Both the position numbers and the translations under genes were made by a program. Positions 63,983 through 64,000 of a DNA stretch of 64,000 nt are shown piece by piece. Every line of letters starts with the position of its first letter. Position 1 is the first letter of the stretch. Source of the stretch: Corynebacterium rouxii (GTDB lineage Bacteria; Actinomycetota; Actinomycetes; Mycobacteriales; Mycobacteriaceae); NCBI RefSeq assembly GCF_902702935.1, contig NZ_LR738855.1, forward strand, positions 2,387,020 through 2,451,019. Reading direction: 5' to 3'. The notes beneath the pieces were generated by a model. The model was not told the DNA's origin, did no database searches, and was given only the letters and a program-made list of their open reading frames with translations.

Positions 63983-64000
63983 GTGTCGGAAACGCCATCC
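63983..64000 (+). CDS. dnaA: Chromosomal replication initiator DnaA, first six codons
   Basis: A GTG start with AAGGAAG 7 bp upstream opens a frame M-S-E-T-P-S that runs off the window. Position after the DnaA-box cluster and opposite rpmH identifies it as dnaA. The encoded part is too short for sequence-based proof. Confidence 0.85.

Noticed and set aside
1..64000. tRNA, rRNA, CRISPR arrays, insertion sequences, prophage
   Set aside because: No clover-leaf sequences, spaced repeats, transposase or integrase genes were recognised on either strand.

Overview
The window reads as the chromosome immediately left of the replication origin of a Corynebacterium, most probably C. diphtheriae. The right end has the classic actinobacterial order parB-parA-rsmG-yidC-yidD-rnpA-rpmH, then a DnaA-box-rich gap and the first codons of dnaA. 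Other genus markers are a mycolyltransferase, a MurJ-pseudokinase fusion and a CwlM-type protein. The species guess rests on the haem module (hrtBA, chrSA and an HbpA-like surface protein under a near-consensus DtxR operator). It is an inference from gene content; no database search was made.

Layout. 1-7.6 kb: a truncated ABC-class ATPase, a sodC lipoprotein gene bracketed by two copies of an 82-bp palindromic repeat, an AT-rich fic gene, leuS, and three tandem genes for 24-28-residue hydrophobic peptides. 7.6-17.4 kb: haem handling, with the HrtBA exporter, a sortase-anchored wall protein, the ChrSA two-component system, a YhgE/Pip membrane protein and the HbpA-like protein. 17.6-30 kb: an aldehyde dehydrogenase, about 1.7 kb of gene relics, a mycolyltransferase, a nucleoside hydrolase next to an ECF transporter, a mutarotase-like protein, a degenerate sulfatase-like protein, a DUF1846 protein and a DUF559 protein. 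30-42.6 kb: a Ser/Thr-type symporter, an SdpI-like protein and a split tryptophan locus with two trpB genes, two leader peptides and two attenuators, interrupted by a DUF454 gene, panC and panB. 42.6-47.6 kb: a Rieske lipoprotein, a BASS-type transporter, a branched-chain amino acid exporter whose large subunit is frameshifted in a C8 tract, a YqgE protein and the CCA-adding enzyme. 47.7-64 kb: a Nudix protein, a DUF6049 protein, MurJ, SigM, TrxB/TrxA, CwlM, ParB/ParA and the origin-side genes.

How it works together. Haem sensed by ChrS would switch on HrtBA export, while iron starvation (DtxR release) would raise the HbpA-like protein. Tryptophan supply is controlled by ribosome stalling at Trp codons in two nearly leaderless leader ORFs. 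Six parS sites, four of them wholly or partly inside coding sequence, give ParB its loading sites near oriC. MurJ, CwlM, YidC and the mycolyltransferase serve envelope assembly.

The most unusual items are the three mini-peptides, the 82-bp repeat whose stem survives by G-U wobble in one orientation only, the hairpin that buries the hrtB ribosome site, the duplicated trpB with its own attenuator, the C8 frameshift in azlC, and an ECF ATPase that appears to keep one functional composite ATP site. No rRNA, tRNA, CRISPR array or insertion sequence was recognised.
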